From NCBI RefSeq assembly GCF_023091745.1, contig NC_068910.1, positions 48,595,272 to 48,659,271 of the forward strand: a stretch of 64,000 nucleotides of DNA, written 5' to 3'. The notes under the pieces were generated by a model, which was not told the origin of the DNA, searched no databases, and worked only from the letters and a program-made list of their open reading frames with translations. The stretch is from Budorcas taxicolor (taxonomy: Eukaryota; Chordata; Mammalia; Artiodactyla; Bovidae). A program made the translations under genes and the position numbers. Position 1 is the first letter of the stretch, and each line of letters opens with the position of its first letter. Below, in pieces: positions 44,005 to 56,700 of this stretch.

Positions 44005-44544
44005 GTCTATATAGACAAGGATAACGAAAATGCTCCAATAAAGCTGATTGCTATATGACCTAGAAATAACACAGAGTTCTAAAAAAGAAAGAGCTCTCAG
44101 TTGTCTCAACGAAGGACGTTCTATTCAACGTACACAACAGTACGGGACATGAGAGTTATATGTGATTTTAAATGAGCTGTGCTTAACCCTGTTCTCATAA
44201 TCAGATTAATGTTTCAGGGGTTAATGTTTTCATTCACCTTTTTTGCAAAACTGTCCCAACAATGCCTGCATGCAGGCAGCTGATAGCAATTTGTCCCAGC
44301 ACAGCTGATGTTAATTTTGTTCACTTGAATCAGGGGCAGTTGGCCAGATTCCTCGACTGAAAAGATAATAATTTTCCAATTATCATTAACGGGGCCTTGG
44401 AGGGGTCTACTGAGAACTGTGCATGAACCATCGCGTTTCATGTGAATTGCCCTTGTCTGCTTCATTTCCCTTGCCTGGAGATTTCTTTGGAAAATGAAGC
44501 CTCTCACCTTTGTGCAGGCTTTCGTTATTAAGTGTTCTGTAAAT
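44005..44544. other. Intergenic, possible unnamed repeat
   Basis: The part at 44,210-44,510 (GAATCAGGGGCAGTTGGCC, TTTTCCAATTATCATTAACG) reminds me of an old DNA transposon but I cannot name it. Confidence 0.35.
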
Positions 44545-44759
44545 TTCCTTTTTCTAATTAAAAAATTTGTATTTATTTATACATTTATGTATTTTTTTAT
44601 TCGGGCTGTGCTGGGTCTTCCTTGCACCATGCAGAATCTTTAGTTGTGATGCGAACACTTAGTTACATATGGAATCTAGTTGCCTGACCAGGGACTGCAC
44701 GGGCACCGCCTGTATTGGGAGAGCGGGGTCTTAGCCACTGGACCACCAGGGAAATCCCT
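44545..44759 (-). repeat. CHR-type SINE, minus
   Basis: GGGCTGTGCTGGGTCTTCCT, TTGCCTGACCAGGGACTGCA and ACTGGACCACCAGGGAAATC mark an antisense CHR SINE. Confidence 0.87.
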
Positions 44760-45234
44760 GTAAATTTCCTTCAATTCCATTATCATTTCACAGTTCTTTT
44801 CTTGTTTCTTACTTTTTGTTTCTCCAGGAAAAAAAAAAAAAAAAGCGTTCTGTAGTATATATTCAAGTATCTTAAAATGCTGGAATATAATCAGCACAAA
44901 TGAAAAATGAAATCATTTCAAGAAAATAACAATTTGTTGATGCGAAAAAAATCTTCATGATGTTTCATCTTGTCCTCATTTCTTGAGCCGATCTGTATCT
45001 TTCACTCTAGATGAATGTTCATTCTAGATATTTAAAATAAAATAAGATATTGTTGCCCACATCTTAAAATCGCATAACCATTCCTTACTTTTGATTGAGT
45101 AGTACTTGGAAGTAGAGTTAAGGATCTGCAAATGAGAAATGCTTCCTAAGTGTTTTAAAAAGGCTGTCGGGAAACACTATTTGGTGAAGTCATTTTGTAT
45201 AACTTATAGCTCTTACCAGAGTCCAAGCTCACTC

Positions 45235-45600
45235 TGCTCAGAGGTGTTAGGATCAAGAAGGGACTTTATTCGGGAGCTGGCTGACAGAGAAGATGGCAGG
45301 CTAATGCCTTATAATAACCATCTTCTCAGGGCCTGGTTGCTAGGTTATTTATGGATTGGAGACAGGGGGAGGTGAGGAAACCAAGTAAAAAGACTATTAA
45401 ATCCTTGCAAATGTCTCCTAGAATGGCAAGCCTCAGGCAGGGGAATGTGTTAGTTGCACTTCCTTACAGTCCTTCACTGGTGGGCAGCTCAGGTTATCTC
45501 CCTGAGGCAGGCCATTACGTACGGTTATAATAAAAAAGGGTTAAAGTCACTGAAGCAGATCCAGTGTAAATTTAAAATTAACTCTTGCTGGTTACATAGT
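45235..45600 (-). repeat. Probable LTR fragment, minus
   Basis: On the minus strand there is TTATTATAAGGCATTAG (TATA-like) and about 60 bases later CCCGAATAAAGTCCCTTC (poly(A) signal), then GATCCTAACACC. This is the spacing of an LTR promoter and R region. Its ends are unclear and no internal viral sequence is next to it. Confidence 0.5.
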
Positions 45601-45618
45601 GTCATCTCTACTGAACAC

Positions 45619-45890
45619 TGCTGCTGCTGCTAAGTCACTGCAGTCGTGTCCGACTCTGTGCAACCCCATAGACGGCAGCCCACCAGGCTCCCCCATCCCT
45701 GGGATTCTCCAGGCAAGAACACTGAAGTGGGTTGCCATTTCCTTCTCCAATGCATGAAAGTGCAAAGTGAAAGTGAAGTCTCTCAGTCAAGTCCGACTCT
45801 TAGTGACCCCATGGACTGCAGCCCACCAGGCTCCTCCCTCCATGGGATCCCAGGCAAGAGTACTGGAGTGGGGTGCCATTGCCTTCTCTG
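45619..45890 (-). repeat. BOV-A2 SINE, minus
   Basis: GCTGCTGCTGCTAAGTCACT start, CTTCTCCAATGCATGAAAGT junction, ending TGGGGTGCCATTGCC. Confidence 0.95.
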
Positions 45891-45899
45891 CTACTGAAT

Positions 45900-47100
45900 A
45901 CCACTGGGATGGAAAATGTAGAAACCCCAGGATGAGTAATATGTTCCCTTTTTTTTTTTTTAATAAGCAGGTCTTGCTGTCTCTAAGCTGAACCTGGTCA
46001 CCTTTTTTTGAGCAAAGAAGAGCCCTGGGATGTGAAGAAAAGGAGACAACAGTCACGCACCCAGGTAGGTGGGGATGAATAACGCAGATTGCGCAGGGCT
46101 GATGTCCGAAGGCCAAGGAGGAACCGAGGCCTTAAACTGTGGCTGGGGCGGCTCTGCTTCACTGGGGATTACCTCGAGAAGTCCAGGCCTCTGTCCTGCC
46201 GTCACAGAGGTCCCTCTCCCGCTCCGCTCCCCATGTCCTAAATCCTCTAAGGGTTTCCTTTTGCTCAGGTGATCTTCCATGGCAACCGGAGTGAGAACCA
46301 GAGGCTTCCCCACGCCAGCAAGGGATGTTCCAACTCTTCTTCCATTGCTTAGGGGGGCTGGGAAAATCTGTGCGTTTACAGAGTTCCTTTATGGAGTTTG
46401 TGTGAGTTTCTCCTCCCGTGTCTCCTAGAGACACCTGCACGTCTGCTGACACCGGGAATGTGAGATAGACTGACTGCCCCCCATTCACGTCTGTGCAGAG
46501 CAGGCCTCCCCAGGGCCAGACCCTCCACTGGGTCCTCAGAAATGAACCTGGAGCCTCCCAGTGTTTACCCAGCATCACAGTGGAGTAACCTGGGCCACTT
46601 CTTTAAGATATCATTGATCCTGGGCCCTGCCTAGACTAATTGACAGAAGCTCTGGGGGTGCAACACAGGATGGTAGAGTCCTAAAAAATAACAGAAATGA
46701 TCCCAATGGAGAGTCAAAGGTGAAAATGACTTTGGTGAATATTGCTCAGAATTTCCCATCTATATGAATTACTTTTGGATCCCATTAAAAACAGATACTG
46801 GGGGCCTAACACTCAGAGGTTATGACTCCCCAGATCTGGGTCATTAATTTGCAATTTGAGCAATCAATGAAGTTGCTTCCCCCGACCTCATTCCCAGCAG
46901 CATTAATCTAGAGAAATCAAGAAAAGTGCCTGAGTGCCTTACACACAACCACCCTATCTGAACACAAATACTGCTGCTCCCAGTGAAGACCACCACCACC
47001 TTCTGGAAAGATGGCATTCTCTGCTCACCACTTGCAAAATGAGTAGGGACTAGAGAAAGCAGTGGAGTCTGAACAGTGGGGGGACAACATGTATTCATTC
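45900..47100. other. Intergenic, no gene seen
   Basis: Unique sequence with a possible MER5A remnant at about 46,590-46,690 (CCTGGGCCCTGCCTAGAC, AAGCTCTGGGGGTGCAAC). Frames on the minus strand (46159-46578) have no known domain. Confidence 0.45.
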
Positions 47101-47104
47101 ACGA

Positions 47105-47180
47105 AAGGAATGTTTCATGAGGATCTACTGCGTGCTCACACGTATGTGTTAGACACTGTGCTAAGATCCACACATTACGA
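47105..47180 (-). repeat. MIR fragment, minus
   Basis: GATCTACTGCGTGCTCACAC and TTAGACACTGTGCTAAGATC are the reverse reading of the MIR 3' part. Confidence 0.7.
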
Positions 47181-47198
47181 GAGTTGATTGTTGTAATC

Positions 47199-47285
47199 TG
47201 CTGGGGACGGAGGCTTCAGTGTTGGGGATGGGGTCTTCAGTGTTGGGGACTGGGTATTCACTGTTGGGAACTGGGTGTTCTGTGT
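47199..47285 (+). repeat. 21-bp minisatellite, about four units
   Basis: Units around the core TCAGTGTTGGGGA recur at a 21-base step; the frame through them gives CWGRRLQ, CWGWGLQ, CWGLGIH, CWELGVL. The frame itself (47184-47609) is not a recognised protein. Confidence 0.8.
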
Positions 47286-48261
47286 TCGTCTTTACCAGGA
47301 GGATTTAGATGTCAGGCTTGCCTTCGTGGGAGTAGAGATTATCTTTGTTTCTTCCCTTTCCATATCATGGATAATAAAGATAAAACCCACCCACCAAATT
47401 TCAAGTCCTTTGCTCTCCTTAACCTGCCTGAGTCTGAGCATCAAAACAGGAAATGCCAGATCCGTTCACGAAGGTGGCAGAGCTGCCGGGAGCTCTGGTT
47501 TCTGAGCTGCTCTGAGAAGGGTGACCAAGGCATGGGGGCGGAGCCATGGCGGGACATTTTTTCCTTTTTTGGTCGTTTAAATGATCGTTTTAAACGGAAT
47601 CTGAACTGACATTTCCTATTAGGCCCTGCAAGTCTGATTTTGGAAGAGGGACTATATTCTGGATGAGAACTCTGGAGCAGCAGAGCTGTGGCCGCAATGT
47701 TAAGCGTCAAATGAGAAACAGGAACCTGGGGCATCACATGGGCTGCTTGTGAGATGGGACTGATCCTGGGTGACCAGCACCCCTGATTCCAGTCTGCTCT
47801 TGGGGCAGATGCATTGTTAGAGTTACCAGATTCAAGTCACCATGAGTTTCACCTGGATTCCCTGTGCTGGTGTGTGCCAGAAGTCCTCCGTGCGCTGTTC
47901 GGTGTGTGGTGGGAGACGGATAAGGCAGGCAGAGTGATATTACTATCAAGGGCGAAGTCTCTGATCGTAGGGCACAGAGGTGCTGGGGAGAGGTTGGCAC
48001 AAGTGAGGGGGGCTGGGAGGAGTGGGAAGAGACTGCACTGAGAGTCCTCAGCCCCAGTGCACCTCAGCGAGGTGTTCAGGGACAAGAGGAGCGTGCTCCC
48101 TGTGAAATGTGGCACTGTGTGTTAGAATACTAATTTCTGCCCATTTCAGGTTTTCAAGAGTTAATCTGAACCTACCTCTTTTCAGTTCCAGCAGCCTCAA
48201 GTCAAAGGTGGTTAAGAGCACTTTATCTGCAGGAACTAGGGGACAGGTTTTTCTAGGAAAG
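47286..48261. other. Intergenic, no gene seen
   Basis: Unique sequence without a known domain on either strand. Confidence 0.4.
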
Positions 48262-48478
48262 GAAAGTGGAAAGTGAAGTCGCTCAGTCGTGTCCAACTCT
48301 TTGCGACCCCATGGACTGTAGCCCACCAGGCTCCTCCATCCATGGGATTTTCTAGGCAAGAGTACTGGAGTGAGTTGCAGTTGCCTTCTCCAGGAGATCT
48401 TCCCGACCCAGGGAATGAACCCGGGTCTCCCACATTGTAGGCAGACACTTTACCGTCTGAGCCACCAGAGAAGTCGGT
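48262..48478 (-). repeat. Bov-tA SINE, minus
   Basis: Body from GAAAGTGGAAAGTGAAGTCG, head ending GAGCCACCAGAGAAGTC. TTTTTCTAG precedes it (at about 48,248) and TTTTTCTAGAGAA follows it, a likely target duplication. Confidence 0.93.
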
Positions 48479-50200
48479 TTTTCTAGAGAAGATGCCAAAT
48501 GAAAGCAAGATTACTATTTGATTGTATATTACCCAGTCACCTTGGTCTTGGAAAGCCTAGGTCGCTGGGTGTGATTGGCTGTTCTTAATTTGTTTTCTCA
48601 GGTTAACATGCCTTGACTCGATATTAAGTTTTGTGTGCTTAAATAGGCTACCAAAGCGTGAGAATCACCTCAGCTTAGTGGCCTCCTTGTTTAATCACTT
48701 TTAACAGTGGGAACTCAGTAGGCGGAATATTACACTTCTCATCCATTTGCAAGGTAATTTAGGAGTTGTCCACCTAACACAGAAATGCACAGGCGTTTGG
48801 GTACAACAGTTTCACCAGATAAGCCACGTGTGTAGAAACCAAAGGCCACGTCTGTGACAGCAGGAAAAAGGACACGAGCAGCTGTGTAAATGCATAACTA
48901 CCAAGTGTTCTGGTTAAGTCGTTTTATTCATAATTACCGTGGAATAAGGCGCTGTTTGGGAATGCAGGAGATCATTTCTACCGGTGTGAAAGTATCACCT
49001 TCAAATATCACTGGTAAAGGAAAGCAATTTCATGCACAGAAAGTCTGATCTGACAATATGTCAGTGTTGAACCATGTACGTAGTATCTTAGCAGTGGGGT
49101 ATGTCTGGATGTATACTATACAAATTCAAAAGTAGTTTGTGACACATGGAAGTTGCATAGCCAGGAGGATACACTTAGTAGTGACTAGAACACCTGGAGA
49201 TAACATGTTACTACCTCTGGGGGGAGGTGGTTAATTCATGGACATTTTTACTTGATTTTATTAAATATTTCATAATGTGTGTTACTTTATAATTAAATTT
49301 GCTCCTCTGTAATTTTCTATCACTACCTTAATATATGACCACATGTTTCGCAGTTTAAAGAACATTCTACAGTTCATAAGTTAGAAATCTAGCAGTCTTG
49401 GCCGGGCTTTCTGTTTCGGGTCTTAGAAGGGCAATGAGGAGGGGCTCTTGAGGCATAGGTTCTTGTCTGCAGCTTCCAAGAGAGTCCACTTCCAGGACCA
49501 CTCAGGTGCGAAGCAGGACCCAGTTCCTTCTGGTGGCCTCTGTGCCACCCTTCCACCGTCACACCTTGCACCTGGTGTCCCTGAAGGAGAGAAGAAATAC
49601 TGTGTCATTGTGGACTCATTTGTTCTCTAATCTTGTACAGTGTATTCAGTTGAAAGGATCATCACAAGTATTTTATGTCAGGAAGGTTATTACCTCAAGG
49701 TCTAAAACTAGAAACTATTCACAGTTAGGTTATGATTTAAATGCAAGTCATGGGATTAGTGAATAGGAAAAATTAGTGACCCCTAATCTACCCACTGCAA
49801 CTACCATCACCCACCTCCATCCCGCTCCTCCTTCATTCTCTGCTCCTCATTGTGACCTCAGGCTCTCTGCCTGTGACCTTCAGATATCTCTGGAACTAAT
49901 GCTTCCCCTTCTCAGCCTCTTTACTGTGTTCCCACACCCATCCTGTGCATTTCAAACCTTCATCTCCATGAAACCTCTGTCCCCTGATCCCAAACTCTCA
50001 GCCCAGCCCTACCCCCTTCTGCTCTCCCAAGCCTTTTATCCTTTGTTTCCTTCTCCTCCTTTGCCCTTTGTCCTCCCGTCATTCCAGAGACTTCAGCCCA
50101 TTTCTCATGTCTTGTGTGTCTAATGCCCTCAAATGTTCCAGTCTTCAGTTACCAAGTGTCCTGCACCATTTCCCCCAACCCTGTAATTCCTGACTCTTCT
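48479..50200. other. Intergenic, no gene seen
   Basis: A/T-rich unique DNA to about 49,760, then a pyrimidine-rich stretch (49,770-50,170) whose frame of 115 codons is rich in Pro and Ser only because of base composition. Confidence 0.45.
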
Positions 50201-50204
50201 CAAT

Positions 50205-50855
50205 TTTGGGGAATAGTTTGAGAAGAATAGATATTAACTCTTCTCTAAGTGTTTGGCAGAATTCACTTGTGAAGCCATCTGCTCCTGAACTTTCATTTTT
50301 TGGAAGCTTTTTTAAATAGCACATCTATATATGGCATTCTCTGATGACTTAGCAGGTAACGAATCTGCCTGCAATGTAGGAGACACAGGTTCAATTGCTG
50401 GGTAGGGAAAATCTCCTGGAGGAGGAAAATGGCAACCCACTCCAGTATTCTTGCCTGGGAAATTCCATGGACAGAGGAGCCTGGTGGGCTACTGTCCATG
50501 GGGTTGCAAAGAATCGGATGCAACTGAGCGACTGATGCCTGCATATCTATATCTATATAGACAGAAGTATATATCCATCTGGTGCAATGTGTCATTTAAG
50601 GCCAGTGTTTCCTCATTGATTTTCTGTCTGGATGACCTGTCCAGTGTTATGAGTGAGGTGTCAAAGGTCCCTACTTTTATTGTGACTGTCAATTTCTCCC
50701 TTATGTTAATACTTGCTTTATGTATTTTGGTGCTCCTATGCTGGGTGCATAAACACTTAAAATTGTATTTTCTTCTTGGGTTGATCCTTTGATCATTATG
50801 TAGTGTCCTCCTCTGTCTCTTAAAAGTCCTTATTTTAAGGTCGAATTGGTCTGGG
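50205..50855 (-). repeat. L1 fragment, minus, split by a SINE
   Basis: GGGGAATAGTTTGAGAAGAA, then after a SINE TCTGTCTGGATGACCTGTCC, ATGAGTGAGGTGTCAAAGG and ATCATTATGTAGTGTCC are antisense L1 ORF2. The first phrase recurs in the L1 at 61,904. Confidence 0.85.
50333..50540 (+). repeat. Bov-tA SINE, plus
   Basis: TGGCATTCTCTGATGACTTAG head, tail GGATGCAACTGAGCGACTGA. Confidence 0.9.
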
Positions 50856-50856
50856 A

Positions 50857-50975
50857 ATTTCCTGGCAGTCCAGTGATTAGGACTCAGCGCTTTCACTGCC
50901 GTGAACCAGGTTCAGTCCCTGGCGGAGTACTAAGATCCTGCAACCCAGGCAGCCAAAAAACATTTTTTTTTAATT
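50857..50975 (+). repeat. CHR-type SINE, plus
   Basis: GGGAATTTCCTGGCAGTCCA head, GTTCAGTCCCTGGCGGAGTA box, A-rich end. Confidence 0.85.
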
Positions 50976-50999
50976 TTAAATATACTGGCATGTGGAGTA

Positions 51000-51219
51000 T
51001 GAGAGACTTCTTGGGATATACTAAAGTTTCAAAAAAGTTAAAAATAGAATTACTGTGTGACCTAGTGATTCCACTCCTGGATATATATTGAAGAAAAAGC
51101 CAAAACACTGCTTCAAAAAGATATATGTACCCTAGTGTTTATACTAGCAGTATTGACAATTGCCAAGATATATAAGCAACCTAAGTGTCCATCAACAGAT
51201 GAATGGATAAAGAAGATGT

Positions 51220-51262
<43 letters not shown>

Positions 51263-51760
51263 GTAATACTACCTAACAGTGAAAAAAATGAAATTTTGCC
51301 ATTTGCAGCAACATGGATGGCCTTGGAGGGCATTGTGCTAAGTGAAGTAAGTCAGAGGAAGGCAAATACTGTTTGAAAAATATAACAAATGAGTGACTAT
51401 AGCTAGGAAAAAAAAAAGCAAACTCACAGAGAACAAACCAGTGGTGACCAGTAGGGAGGTGGGAGGTGCAGTATAGGGGTTGCGGAGTGGGAGGTACACG
51501 GTGCTGGCTGTGAGACAGGCTCAAGGGGGACTTCCCCAGTGACCCAGTGGCTAAGACTCCCATGCTTCCAGTGCAGGAGGCCTAAGTTTGATCCCTGGTA
51601 GGAAACTAGATCCCACATGCTGCAACTAAGTCCTGGCACAGCCAAAAAAAAAAGATAGGCTCAAGGGTATAGTCTACAACATGGGGGAAATAGCAATATT
51701 TTATAACCGTAAATGGGAAGTAACCTTTAAAATTCTACTACATTTTTTTAATTGTTAAAA
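51000..51760 (+). repeat. L1 3' region, plus, with (AC)n and a CHR insertion
   Basis: GTTAAAAATAGAATTACTGTG, GTGTCCATCAACAGATGAAT, an (AC)n run at about 51,221-51,259 and GCAGCAACATGGATGGCC are L1 in sense. A CHR SINE interrupts at 51,528 with AGGCTCAAGGG on both sides. Confidence 0.87.
51528..51655 (+). repeat. CHR-type SINE, plus, with target duplication
   Basis: GGACTTCCCCAGTGACCCAG head to GGCACAGCCAAAAAAAAAAG. Flanked by AGGCTCAAGGG at about 51,517 and 51,657. Confidence 0.9.
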
Positions 51761-52529
51761 ATAAAAAATTTTAAAGATATTTTATTCTCAAAGAATATGT
51801 GAAAAAGTAGATAAGCTTTTGTCAAATTTTTCTCTTATTCAGTGTACTTCAGAGAATTGAGAAAATATAAATATGTAAGTTGCACCACAATTCATAACAC
51901 ACACATAGACACACAATAAACAAAAATGCTGATCTACTGATTCAGTTATAATATGCTTTATTAACATAGATCACAGTTTCCTTTATGAATCATCAGTATA
52001 TATTCATGACATCATTTTTAAAGGTTTCTGTCCATTCCCAGCACAAAATGCCAATCCACCCTCCACTGTTGCCATTGGTTTATTTTCAACCAAAACTGCA
52101 ATGCAAACAACTTCACTGCAAACAAAATGAACAGTCACCTCTGCTTATTAAAGATACTGGCTTTTCAAGTGGAGGTTATAATCCGTCCAGGCTTGTTCTT
52201 GAAGGTTTCCATTACTCTCCACACTCTCGTAACAGAGAGTGACATTCTTCCTTATTACTTCTTTGTATTTTCTAAACAGTTTACAAGAATCATATTTTCA
52301 ATGTATGCTCAGTCATGTTAAATTTCTGAAATACGTTTGAACTCAACTGATAAATATTTTCAAAGACCTCAAGGATTCAGAACCAAGAGCTCTAACATTT
52401 TTGATATTGTACATATGTGTCCCCTACTGTATTTGTAAAATGTAAAGTGTATCATCCACAGACTGACAAGATTTACCCAGGTGAAAATAATTAGTGTGAA
52501 TTCTTCTGTAAATGTTTGATAGAGGGGAA
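51761..52529. other. Intergenic, no gene seen
   Basis: A/T-rich DNA between L1 pieces; no element recognised. Confidence 0.4.
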
Positions 52530-53419
52530 AAAAAGCTCAGTAGAAATCACCAGTGACGCCATATAGTCCTGGTACTATTTGCTGGGAGATTTTTGAGCAC
52601 TGTTTCAGTGTCCGTAATAGTAATTTGATCCGTTCAGATTGTTTTACTTCTTTGTGATTCAGTCTTTTTCTTTTTTAATTTTTTACTTGGCCTATAGATT
52701 GCTTAGGATCATGTTGTTTAATTTTTACATATTTGTCAACTTTCTAGTCTCTGTCCTGTTGTTCATTTCTGGTTTCTTACCATTGTGGTTAGTATGTAAG
52801 TAAGCAAGTCAGAAAGAGGAAGACAAATGCTGTATGATATCACTTCTATGTGAGATCTAAAATACGACACAAATGAGCCTATATATGAACCAGAAACAGG
52901 ATCCCAGACATGGAGACCTGACAGGTGGCTGCCGAGGAGGAGGGGTTCCGGGTAGGATAGAGGGAGGTTGGGTTAGCAAATGTGAGCTTTTATGTACAGA
53001 ATAGATAAACAGCAAGGTTGTACTGCATAGCACAGAGAGTTATATTCAGTATCCTATGATAAACCATAATGGGAAAAATGTGTGTGTGTGTGTATATATA
53101 CACACACATAAATATATAAGACTCACTAATAATTAGTATGATATCAGTCTTCTTAAATTGGCTAAGATTTGTTTAGTGAACCATTACTTGATCTGTCCTG
53201 GAGAATGTTCAACAAGCAGTTGAGAAGACTTTTGCTGCTATTGGATGAAGTGCTGTGTTTTTGCCTGTTGAGTCCATTTGGTCTAACGTGTAATTCAAGT
53301 TTAGTACTCCCTTACTGACGTACTTTCTGAATGATCTGTTCACTGTGGAAAGTTAGGTATTAAAGATCCGAACACTTTTTTTCTATTCTCTATGTCTCTC
53401 TTCAAATCTGTTAGTATTT
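52530..53419. repeat. L1 fragments in both orientations
   Basis: About 52,530-52,790 is antisense L1 (TTTGAGCACTGTTTCAGTGT). 52,795-53,075 is a sense L1 3' end (GCTGTATGATATCACTTCT, CAGTATCCTATGATAAACC) followed by a GT/TA run. 53,140-53,419 is antisense L1 again and continues after the SINE. Confidence 0.8.
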
Positions 53420-53690
53420 GCTATGGCACCCCACTCCAGTCCTCTTGCCTGGCAAATCCCATGGACGGAGAAGCCTGGTGGGCTGCAGTCCATGGGGTCG
53501 CAAAGAGTCGGACACAACTGATCGACTTCCCTTTCACTTTTCACTTTCATGCATTGGAGAAGGAAATGGCAACCCACTCCAGTGTTCTTGCCTGGAGAAT
53601 GCCAGGGACGGGGGAGCCTGGTGGGCTGCCGTCTATGGGGTCACACAGAGTCGGACACCACTGAAGTGACTTAGCAGCAGCAACACAGTA
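53420..53690 (+). repeat. BOV-A2 SINE, plus
   Basis: CTATGGCACCCCACTCCAGT start, TTTCATGCATTGGAGAAGG junction, ending GACTTAGCAGCAGCAAC. Inserted in the minus-strand L1. Confidence 0.95.
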
Positions 53691-53747
53691 ACACTGGTGA
53701 GTGCATATTTGTTTGTCATCTTGATGAATTGACAACATTATCATTAT

Positions 53748-56700
53748 TTCAGTTCAGTTCAGTTGCTCAGTCACGTCTGACTCTCTGAGACCCCATGAAC
53801 TGCAGCACACCAGGCCTCCCTGTCCATCATCAACTCCCGGAGCTTGCTCAGACTCATGTCCATCGAGTCAGTGGTGCCATCCAACCATCTCATCCTCTGT
53901 CATCCCCTTCTCCTCCTGCCTTCAATCTTTCCCAGCATCAGGGTCTTTTAAAATGAGTCAGTTCTTCACATCAGGTGGCCAAACTTCATCAACTTCAGCA
54001 TCAGTCCTTCTGATGAATATTCAGGACTGATTTCCTTTAGGATTCACTGGCTTGATCATCTTGAAGTCCCAAGGACTCTCAAGGGTCTTCTCCAACACCA
54101 CAGTTCAAAAGCATCAATTCTTCAACATTCAGCTTTCTTTATGGCCCAACTCTCACATCCATACATGACCACTGGAAAAACCATTGCTTTGACTAGATGG
54201 ACCTTTGTTGGCAAAGTAATGTCTCTGCTTTTTAATACGCTGTCTTGGTTTGTCATAGCTTTTCTTCCAAGGAGCAAGTGTCTTTTAATTTCATGGCTGC
54301 AGTCACCATCTTCAGTGATTTTGGAGCCCAAGAAAATAAAGTCTGTCACTGTTTTCATTGTTTCCCCATTTATTTCCCATGAAGTGATGGGACCAGATGC
54401 CATGATCTTCGTTTTCTGAATGTTGAGTTTTAAGTCAACTTTTTCACTCTCCTCTTTCACTTTCATCAAGAGGTTCTTCAGTTCCTCTTCACTTTCTGCC
54501 ATAGGGTGGTGTCATTTGCGTATCTGAGGTTAAACTATAAAGAAAGCTGAGCACCGAAGAATTGATGCTTTTGAACTGTGGTACTGAGGAAGACTCTTGA
54601 GAGGCCCTTGGACTGCAAGGAGATCCAACCAGTCCATCCTAAAGGAGATCAGTCCTGGGTGTTCATTGGAAGGACTGATGTTGAAGCTGAAACTTCAATA
54701 CTTTGGCCACCTGATGCGAAGAGCTGACTCATTTGAAAAGACCCTGATGCTGGGAAAGATTGAGGGCAGGAGGAGAAGGGAACGATGGAGGATAAGATGG
54801 TTGGATGGCATCACTGACTCAATGGACATGGGTTTGGGTGAACTCCGGGAGTTGGTGATAGACAGGGAGGCCTGGCGTGCTGTGGCTCATGTGGTTGCAA
54901 AGAGTTGGACACAACTGAGCAACTGAACTGAATTCTGCATATAAGGTAAATAAGCAGGGTGACAATACACAGCCTTGACGTACTCCTTTCCCAATTTGGA
55001 ACCAGTCTGTTCCATGTCCAATTCTAACTGTTGCTTCTTGACCTGCACCAAGATTTCTCAGGAGGTAGGTATGGTGGTCTGATATTCCCATCTCTTAAAA
55101 TGAATTTTCTACAGTTTGTTGTGAGCTACACAGTCAAAGGCTTTGGCATAATCAATAAAGCAGAAGTAGATGTTTTTCTGGTATTCTCTTGCTTTTACAA
55201 TGATCCAGTGGATGTCGGCAATTTGATCTCTGGTTCCTCTGCCTTTTCTAAGTCCAGCTTGAACATCTGGAAGTTCATAGTTCACATACTGTTGAAGCCT
55301 GGCTTGGAGAATTTTGAGCATTACTTTGCTAGCATGTGAGATGAGTGCAATTGTGCAGTGTTTCGAGCATTCTTTGGCATTGCCTTTCTTTGGGTTTGGA
55401 ATGAAAACTGACCTTTTCCAGTCCTGTGGCCAATGCTGAGTTTTTCAAATTTGCTGGCATATTGCGTGCAGCACTTTCACAGCATCATCTTTTAGGCTTT
55501 GAAATAGCTCAACTGGAATTCCATCACCTCCACTAGCTTTGTTCGTAATGATGCTTCCTAAGGTCCACTTGACTTTGCATTGCAGTATGTCTGGCTCTAG
55601 GTGAGTGATCACACCATCGTGGTTATCTGGGTCATGAAGATCTTTTTGTACAGTTCTTCTGTGTATTGTTGCCACCTCCTCTTAATATCTTCTGCTTCTG
55701 TTAGGTCCATACCATTTCTGTCCTTTATTGAGCCATCTTTGCATGAAATGTTCCCTTGGTATCTCTAAGTTCTTGAAGAGATTTATAGTCTTTTCCATTC
55801 TATTGTTGTCCTCTATTTCTTTGCATTGATCACTGAGGAAGGCTTTCTTATCTCTCCTTGCTATTCTTTGGAACTCTGCAATCAAATGGGTATATCTTTC
55901 TTTTTCTCCTTTGCCTTTTGCTTCTCTTCTCAGCTATTTGTAAGGCCTCCTCAGACAACCATTTTGCCTTTTTGCATTTCTTTTTCTTGGGGATGGTCTT
56001 GATCACTGCCTCCTGCAGAATGTCACAAACCTCTGTCCCTAGTTCTTCAGGCAGTCTGTCTGTCAGATCTAATCCCTTGAATCTATTTCTCACTTCCACT
56101 GTATAATCATAAGGGATTTGGTTTAGGTCATACCTGAATTGGTCAAGTGGTTTTCCCTACTTTCTTCAATTTAAGCCTGAATTTGGCAATAAAGATTTCA
56201 TGATCTGAGCCACATTCAGCTCCCAGTCTTGTTTTTGCTGACTGCATAGAGCTTCTCCATCTTCGCCTGCAAAGAATATAATCAATCTGATTTTGGTATT
56301 GACCATCTGGTGGTGTCCATGTGTAGAGTCTTCTCTTGTGTTGTTGGAAGAGGGTGTTTGCTATGACCAGTGCGTTCTCTTAGTAAAACTCTGTTAGCCT
56401 TTGCCCTCTTCATTTTGTACTCCAAGGCCAAATTTGCCTGTTACTCCAGGTACCTCTTGACTGCCTACTTTTGCATTCCAGTACCCTATGATGAAAAGGA
56501 CATCTTTTTTGAGTATTAGTTCTAGAAGGTCTTGTAGGTCTTCATTGAACCGTTCAACTTCTTCGGCATTAGTGGTTGGGGCATAAGCTTGCATTGCTGT
56601 GATATTGAATGGTTTTCCTAGGAAATGAACAGAGATTATTGTGTCATTTTTGAGACTGCACCCAAGTACTGCATTTCGGACTCTTTTGTTGACTATGATG

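Noticed and set aside
47184..47609. Plus-strand frame of 141 codons with Cys-Trp-Gly repeats
   Set aside because: Built on a 21-bp minisatellite; the remainder matches nothing I know and lacks gene context.
49776..50123. Plus-strand frame of 115 codons rich in Pro and Ser
   Set aside because: Follows from the pyrimidine-rich composition of the stretch; no domain or splice support.
3847..53669. Many small frames with phrases such as GAWWAAVHGVAKSRTQL or LCDPMDCSPPGS
   Set aside because: They are the usual conceptual translations of Bov-tA and BOV-A2 SINEs, seen at every SINE copy in the window.
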